Source of the DNA: JBBSMX01 sp038232935
Lineage (GTDB): Bacteria > Bacteroidota > Rhodothermia > Rhodothermales > JANQRZ01
Direction of reading: 5' to 3'
NCBI GenBank assembly: GCA_038232935.1
Contig: JBBSMX010000133.1
Span: 1-11,740 of the forward strand
Length of the DNA stretch: 11,740 nucleotides
The position numbers and the translations under genes were made by a program. The notes under the pieces were generated by a model, which was not told where the DNA came from, did not search any database, and saw nothing but the letters and a program-made list of their open reading frames with translations. Each line of letters begins with the position of its first letter. Within the stretch, counting starts at the first letter, position 1. Positions 7,331-11,740 of the stretch are shown here, in pieces.

Positions 7331-7711
7331 TGCACAACACTTGTCATATCAACGAGCCCTTCGACTCCGCTCAGGACAGGCTCCGCGAGGAGATATCTTT
7401 CACGTTTCAGTGCTCGCCGTTCCGCCGGGGGTTCCGCAAGCTCCACCCCCGGCCACGGATTGCCTCTGCTCTTCGAGCTTTCCATTGAACGCCGTAGGCG
7501 TAACGGACCCTCGTGGCCGCGTATGTAGCGGAGCGGAATGCGCGGCGGCAGGAGACCATTGAGTTTTAGCAAGATCCTGAACGCCGGAGCAATATTCTGG
7601 AATACGAGCGCCGGAGGTTGGGGGTATCGTGGTTGTCTCGTTCGCTTCCCCTTCAATCCCTTCGGAAAGCAGATCCCGTGCCCCCTCTTTGCCACCAACC
7701 TCTGAAAAACC
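7331..7711. other. Intergenic region, 381 bases, no gene recognised
   Basis: I see no credible gene on either strand. It holds the dispersed-type repeat at 7354-7383, a small hairpin ACGCC-GTA-GGCGT at about 7489-7501, and a 7-base direct repeat CCATTGA at 7482-7488 and 7556-7562. The last hundred bases before 7712 are pyrimidine-rich and probably form the leader of the secreted-protein gene. No convincing promoter or Rho-independent terminator was found. Confidence 0.5.
7354..7383. repeat. Short interspersed repeat-like sequence, bounded by GAGCC/GGCTC
   Basis: The 30-base segment contains CTTCGACTCCGCTCAGGACA between the inverted bases GAGCC and GGCTC. Sequences of this form recur between genes in many high-GC bacterial genomes and give the antisense peptide pattern VLSGVEG. 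I recognise it from memory and see only one copy here, so its repeat nature cannot be proven from the window. Confidence 0.4.
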
Positions 7712-9382
7712 ATGACCAGCCTTTCTCCCCCGCCCAGCACGAGAGAGCTCTTGGCGACAGCCAGCGCGAAGAGCGCCCGCTGTATAGTAGCGGCCCTGTG
7801 CCTCCTCCCGATCCTTGCGATCAGCGCCCAAGCGCAAAGCGCCATCGACTCTACCTTCAACGGGACCGGAATCGTTCGATCGGGGATACCGAATAGCCAG
7901 AGCTTCGCGATCAGCGAGCAGAGCGACGGTGGACTCGTCTCGTCCGGCAGCGCGCAGTTCCCGCCTACCTTCGCGCCTTACCTCATCGTGTTCAAGGTGA
8001 CGGAGGCCGGCGCTCTGGACACCACCTTCGGGACTGACGGCGTGTTCACAGACAGCGCTGCGGTTGACTTCAGCAGGAGTTCCGATCTCGTCGTGGACGC
8101 TGCGGACCGCATCTACGTGGCAGCAGATGTGGTTGAGGACGAGGAGTCCTCGATGGTGGTTTACAGGCTCACCCCTGAGGGCGTGCGCGACGCCACCTTC
8201 GGCGAGAACGGGCTCGCTCGCGTGGTCAACCCCGCCCCCTTCAGTCGCACCGGAGCGAGGGCGATCACCCTCGACGGTGCGGGTCGCATCATAGTCGCAG
8301 GGTCGTACATGGTGCCGAACGTGGAGAGGATCGCTGTGGCCCGTTTCTTGGCAGACGGCACTCCCGACGAGAGCTTCGGCACGAATGGGCTCCTCGTCGC
8401 TCCCTTCAACGCCGGCTCATTCGCGGACAGGACCCAAGCTGTCGTCACCTATCCCGACGGCTCGCTCCTCGTCATCAGCCGCTCCGAGGTCTCCTTCAAT
8501 GAATTCGACGTGTCCGTGCTGAAGGTCAACCCAGACGGCCAGGTTGACGGCAGCTACGGCGACAACGGGGCGTTCCTTTTCAACGACCCGGGTAACGAAG
8601 ACGCTTTTGGGGCGCTCCTCCAGGAGGATGGGGCCGTCGTGATCGTCGGCCTAGATACTGAGGACGACCCCTCCGCCCAGTTCGCCAATGGGCTCGCCCT
8701 GCGCGTGGACGCGGGCGGTGCGCTCGACACGTCCTTCGGCGTCGGCGGGAAGGCAGAGGTGTTCGTCGACCCGGCCGAGAACACCACCGCGAACTACTAC
8801 GACGTGGACCTCGATGATGGAGAGTACGTCCTCATAGGGGATATACTAGATCTTGGGCCCTTCACCCGGAGCCTCCTCCTCACGCGGATCACTACCGCTG
8901 GTATGGCCGTCACGACGTACGGCGAGAGCGGGTCCAACGTGATCCCGTCGCCGCTCGGGGAGGGCACGTCGCTCCAGGGAACGGGCCTCATTGTCCGACC
9001 AAACGGGCAGTACTATTTCGTCGCGAACACTGAGGACGCCTCGTTCAGTAGGCAAGCCGCCATCGGCCGCCTCGTCGGCAGCACCGGCACCGACATCGCC
9101 GACGGGGCCACCCCGACCTCGCCCTTTGCCCTCGGTACTGCGGCCCCCAATCCGTTCTCCCAGCGAGCCGTTCTAAAACTTACGCTCGCCCAGCCTCAGC
9201 ACGTGGAGGCCGCGCTCTTCGACGCGCTCGGCCGCCGGGTGGCCGTTCTGCACGAGGGCTTTCTCTCTGCCGACTCGCACGAACTCACTGTCGAGGTCAA
9301 CGACCTCCCGGCTGGAGTGTACGTGGTAGGGGTGATCGGTGCGGGAGGCCGAGCCAGCCAGCGCGTTACGATCATACGGTAG
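7712..9382 (+). CDS. Secreted delta-60-repeat protein with T9SS sorting domain
   Basis: The 556-residue protein starts with a signal peptide (about 1-41, hydrophobic CIVAALCLLPILAISA, cleavage near AQA/Q). The body carries repeated units of the delta-60 type, recognisable by L-D-x-[ST]-F-G-x-x-G: IDSTFNGTG (45), ALDTTFGTDG (101), GVRDATFGENG (157), GTPDESFGTNG (216), GQVDGSYGDNG (276) and GALDTSFGVGG (336), each followed by a strand-rich stretch. They probably form a beta-propeller-like fold. Residues from about 473 (FALGTAAPNPFSQRAVLKL) to the end match a T9SS type A C-terminal domain, with VEAALFDALGRRV and LPAGVYVV. The protein should therefore cross the outer membrane by T9SS and be anchored or released at the surface. 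Its ligand or activity is unknown. The ATG at 7712 gives a normal signal peptide. Confidence 0.88.
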   Translation: MTSLSPPPSTRELLATASAKSARCIVAALCLLPILAISAQAQSAIDSTFNGTGIVRSGIPNSQSFAISEQSDGGLVSSGSAQFPPTFAPYLIVFKVTEAGALDTTFGTDGVFTDSAAVDFSRSSDLVVDAADRIYVAADVVEDEESSMVVYRLTPEGVRDATFGENGLARVVNPAPFSRTGARAITLDGAGRIIVAGSYMVPNVERIAVARFLADGTPDESFGTNGLLVAPFNAGSFADRTQAVVTYPDGSLLVISRSEVSFNEFDVSVLKVNPDGQVDGSYGDNGAFLFNDPGNEDAFGALLQEDGAVVIVGLDTEDDPSAQFANGLALRVDAGGALDTSFGVGGKAEVFVDPAENTTANYYDVDLDDGEYVLIGDILDLGPFTRSLLLTRITTAGMAVTTYGESGSNVIPSPLGEGTSLQGTGLIVRPNGQYYFVANTEDASFSRQAAIGRLVGSTGTDIADGATPTSPFALGTAAPNPFSQRAVLKLTLAQPQHVEAALFDALGRRVAVLHEGFLSADSHELTVEVNDLPAGVYVVGVIGAGGRASQRVTIIR

Positions 9383-9444
9383 AGTCACGTACTGCACCCT
9401 GCCGCGTACGCTCCCGTGCTCTCCAAGCGGCAGAACCCCCATAA

Positions 9445-9732
9445 CAAGGTGGGTTGTCAAGAGGCGGCTTCCGATTTCACAAAGACATACGGGGACGCTC
9501 TGACGCCCACACTGGCCCCACCGTCTCCTTCGAGCTCCCTGCGCCTTCCGCCGTTTCCATCGAGGTCTACGACGTGCTGGGCCGCCGTGTCCGCGTTCTG
9601 GTGGACGAGGAGAGAGGAGCGGGCGAGCACCGGGTGTCCCTCGGGGCCTTGCGGCTCCCCGCCGGGACGTACCTGTGCGTGATGAGGGCCGGTGGGCGTT
9701 CGCTCACGCAGAGGTTCTCGGTGGTAAACTGA
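9445..9732 (+). pseudogene. Orphan T9SS C-terminal sorting domain (remnant of another secreted protein)
   Basis: The frame is open from after a stop at 9442-9444 to TGA at 9730-9732, with only a TTG at 9454 as a possible start. Residues encoded from about 9505 read VSFELPAPSAVSIEVYDVLG, RRVRVLVDEERGAGEHRVSL, LPAGTYLCVMRAGG and RFSVVN. This is the core and end of a T9SS type A domain, similar in plan to but clearly diverged from the tail of the gene just upstream. The part before about 9505 does not look like a secreted protein: there is no signal peptide and the usual PNPF start of the domain is missing. Without a signal peptide the product could not reach T9SS, so I treat it as a gene remnant and not as a small gene. 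Confidence 0.7.
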
Positions 9733-9814
9733 ATGGGCTGCCACGGCTGTTCACCGCTCCGATCGAACGGGACCGGCCATGCCCCGGCCCCCTGGCAGGC
9801 CCATCGAGTGCTCC

Positions 9815-11086
9815 ATGTCTGACTCCCGACTCCCCCTGGCCCCCGACCGGCTCCTCGCCGTAGCCGAGTCTCACGGCACTCCGACCTACGTCTACGCCGA
9901 GGGCGTCGTCCGCGCGCAGTGCCGCGCACTCCGCGACGCCATGCGAGGCCTGCCGGTCCGCTTCCTCTACGCCCTCAAGGCGAACCCCTCGCCCGCGCTC
10001 CTCCGTGTGATCGCCGACGAGGGGTTCGGGTTCGACGCCGTCTCGCCCGGCGAGGTCGCCCTCCTGCGCGCGCTGGGCGTCGCCCCCGAGCGCATCCTCT
10101 ACACCACCACGAGCACGACCGACGCCGAACTGGCAGCGGCCGACCTCGGGGCGCTCGTCAATCTGGACGACCCCGAGCGGCTCGATGCGTTCGGCCGGAT
10201 GCATCCGGGTGCCGCCGTGTGCGTCCGGTTCAACCCCGGGATCGGGGCGGGGCACCACCGGCACGTCGTCACGGGTGGGAAGGAGACCAAGTTCGGCGTC
10301 TCCCTGAACGATGCGGGCCTGGTCGCCGTGATCGCGGCCCGGTACGGCCTGCGCGTCGTGGGGCTCCACCAGCACATCGGGTCCGGCGTGAGCGACCCGG
10401 CGGCGCTGTGGCCGGCGGTCGAGGCCCTCCTCCGGCTCGTCCCCCACTTCCCCGACCTGGAGTTCGTCGACCTCGGCGGCGGCTTCTCGGTGCCGTACCG
10501 GCCGGGCGACGAGCGCCTGGACCTGAAGCGGCTGTGCGTCGAGGTCGCCGAGCGCGCACTCGGCACGCTCCGGCAGCTCCGCGGCTCCGACGCGGCCCCG
10601 GTCGCGGTGTGGTTCGAGCCGGGCCGGTTCCTCGTCGCCGAGGCTGGCGTGCTGCTCACCCGCGTGCATACGCTAAAAAGGGTGGCGGAGGGGACGACGG
10701 CGCGCGTCTTCGCCGGGACTGACTCCGGCTTCAACCACCTCATCCGGCCCACGCTCTACGACGCCTACCACGCGCTCTACAACCTCAGCAACCCGGCCGG
10801 CGCGCTGTGCACCTACGACGTCGTGGGCAACATCTGCGAGTCGGGCGACCTGTTCGCCCGCGCCCGCGCCGTGCAGGAACTTCGCCGCGGCGACCTACTA
10901 GCGATCCTCGGTGCCGGTGCCTACGGGATGGCGATGGCCTCGACGTACAATCTCCGCCCGCTCCCGGCCGAAGTGCTCGTGCGCGAGGACGGCACCGCCC
11001 GCCTCGCGCGTGCCCGTCAGTCGCCCGAGGCGCTCGCGGCTCACCTGCTGGCGGTAGCCGACGGTTCGGTAGCCAACGGGATCTAA
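9815..11086 (+). CDS. lysA: Diaminopimelate decarboxylase
   Basis: This 423-residue PLP enzyme decarboxylates meso-diaminopimelate to lysine, the last step of lysine biosynthesis, in the cytoplasm. It shows the fold type III alanine-racemase-like barrel with the PLP lysine in YALKANP (Lys55), HQHIGS (185-190), the phosphate-binding GGGF (221-224) and EPGR (268-271). The C-terminal sheet domain has RPTLYDAYH (311-319), CESGD (341-345, active-site Cys341) and GAYGMAMASTYN (368-379). All key residues are present and the length is normal, so it appears functional. The frame allows an earlier ATG at 9779, but I prefer MSDSRLPL at 9815, since the first 12 residues of the longer form are not family-like. 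It lies 82 bases after the orphan T9SS tail, facing the PBP2 fragment. Confidence 0.95.
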   Translation: MSDSRLPLAPDRLLAVAESHGTPTYVYAEGVVRAQCRALRDAMRGLPVRFLYALKANPSPALLRVIADEGFGFDAVSPGEVALLRALGVAPERILYTTTSTTDAELAAADLGALVNLDDPERLDAFGRMHPGAAVCVRFNPGIGAGHHRHVVTGGKETKFGVSLNDAGLVAVIAARYGLRVVGLHQHIGSGVSDPAALWPAVEALLRLVPHFPDLEFVDLGGGFSVPYRPGDERLDLKRLCVEVAERALGTLRQLRGSDAAPVAVWFEPGRFLVAEAGVLLTRVHTLKRVAEGTTARVFAGTDSGFNHLIRPTLYDAYHALYNLSNPAGALCTYDVVGNICESGDLFARARAVQELRRGDLLAILGAGAYGMAMASTYNLRPLPAEVLVREDGTARLARARQSPEALAAHLLAVADGSVANGI

Positions 11087-11194
11087 TGTCGGGGTCGGGG
11101 ACATCGTTTCAACGGGTAGACTCGGCGGAGCCACCCACCGCACTCCTCGTTGACCGACTCCCCCCAGACCCTGAAGGCCCGCCGGACCTGGGAC
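11087..11194. other. Junction sequence between lysA and the PBP2 N-terminal fragment
   Basis: About 108 bases match neither lysA nor PBP2. The minus-strand PBP2 frame runs through without a stop, but its residues (VPGPAGLQGLGGVGQ...) no longer resemble the family. ATGTC-N9-GACAT at 11086-11104 forms a small inverted repeat just at the lysA stop, without a T run. No copy of the 18-bp repeat from 4234 is present. This is probably where the rearrangement that split PBP2 ends on the right. Confidence 0.4.
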
Positions 11195-11740
11195 GAAGAG
11201 GGTCTCGGCGAAGGCCTGGAGGTCGAACCCTGAGGTCGGGGCCTCGTCCTCGGCTCCATCGCGCCAGCGCCCGACCGTGCGCCCCTGCACGTCCACGAGC
11301 TCGAACCGCGCACCGGGGCGGCCCCGGAGGAGCTCTTCGTAGGCCCGCTCCATCCCGCTCTGCCCGACGACGTCGCCGGGGGCGTAGTCGAGCGCGCGCG
11401 CGTCCCCTTCGAGCCGGGCCAGCCGCTCCGGCCCGACCTCGGCGAGGTAGCCAAGGACGTGCGAGGCGCGCACCGGCCCGTACGCCCGCCGGTACCCCTC
11501 CACGACGTCCACACCTGGTAGCCGGAACAGAGCCTCTTCCACACGCGCAACGGCCTCGAGAGGCACGTCCTTTACAAGTGGGCTAGGGCGGTAGGGGTTC
11601 CAGCGCCGCGCCGCTGCCACCCGCGCCTCGACGGTCGAGTTGGGAAGCCCGAGGAGCCGGGCGAGCTCCACCGCGGTGCTATCGGTGAGCACGTAGGGGA
11701 CCACACTCACCGTAAATGCCGCCTCGTGCCCGGCGAGGAG
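11195..11740 (-). pseudogene. mrdA: N-terminal part of penicillin-binding protein 2 (runs off the right edge)
   Basis: From the window edge the minus strand is open for 182 recognisable residues, beginning LLAGHEAAFTVSVVPYVL. They include RPSPLVKDVPLEAVARVEEA, LPGVDVVEGYRRAY, ASHVLGYLAEVGPERL, YAPGDVVGQSGMERAYEELL and LVDVQGRTVGR. This is the pedestal/dimerisation region of class B PBP2, which sits in the periplasm and precedes the transpeptidase domain. The first roughly 60 residues with the membrane anchor are outside the window. The family pattern stops at about 11195, so the SxxK and SxN active-site motifs are missing. The usual LTLD-type linker between GFDL and QAFAETL is also absent, which suggests a small internal deletion. 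The matching C-terminal end is 7 kb away at 3981-4232, same strand. Confidence 0.85.

Noticed and set aside
7482..7562. CCATTGA direct repeats as a target-site duplication around a 67-base insert
   Set aside because: Seven bases this close could be chance, and the enclosed sequence has no terminal inverted repeats.
9704..10669. Minus-strand 321-codon frame opposite lysA
   Set aside because: It is an antisense shadow of a well-supported lysA, with no domain or signal.
11086..11104. Inverted repeat ATGTC-N9-GACAT as a lysA terminator
   Set aside because: The stem is short, a T tract is lacking, and the first base overlaps the stop codon.

Overview
The window is high-GC bacterial DNA. It looks like a Rhodothermales/Salinibacter-type member of the Bacteroidota-Rhodothermota lineage. 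The reasons are a secreted protein with a C-terminal type IX secretion (T9SS) sorting domain, a second orphan T9SS sorting domain, a periplasmic-TPR histidine kinase of a kind common in that lineage, and several starts without a clear Shine-Dalgarno sequence. No rRNA, tRNA or CRISPR array was seen. The taxonomic call is an inference from gene content and composition.

Layout, left to right. (1) 1-589: the first 27 codons of an IS630-like transposase run off the left edge. Its element appears to cut into a plus-strand gene that may be the tail of a mobilisation protein. (2) 629-3860, minus strand: a compact copper-resistance unit, read as copZ (metallochaperone), csoR (Cu(I)-sensing repressor), copA (Cu(I) efflux ATPase), with a candidate operator before copZ. 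(3) 3981-4232, minus strand: an 83-residue C-terminal piece of penicillin-binding protein 2 (PBP2), starting exactly at its KTGT motif. (4) 4234-4423: a 190-bp element with perfect 18-bp terminal inverted repeats and a hairpin-rich interior, abutting the PBP2 piece. (5) 4494-7330: a sensor kinase and an overlapping response regulator with an AraC-type output domain. (6) 7712-9382: a secreted delta-60-repeat protein with a T9SS tail, followed at 9445-9732 by a stray T9SS tail from another protein. (7) 9815-11086: an intact diaminopimelate decarboxylase (lysA). (8) 11195-11740, minus strand: the N-terminal half of PBP2, running off the right edge.

The most striking structural observation is that the two ends of one kind of gene, PBP2, lie on the same strand in the correct order. 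They are separated by about 7 kb of unrelated genes, and the catalytic centre is missing. One break coincides to within a base or two with the inverted-repeat element. I read this as a pseudogene opened by insertion plus deletion or recombination, with the two-component system, secreted protein and lysA lying between the halves. Together with the IS630 fragment and the possible mobilisation remnant, the window looks like a patchwork accessory region carrying a copper-detoxification cassette. I did not find a clear novel defence or biosynthetic system.
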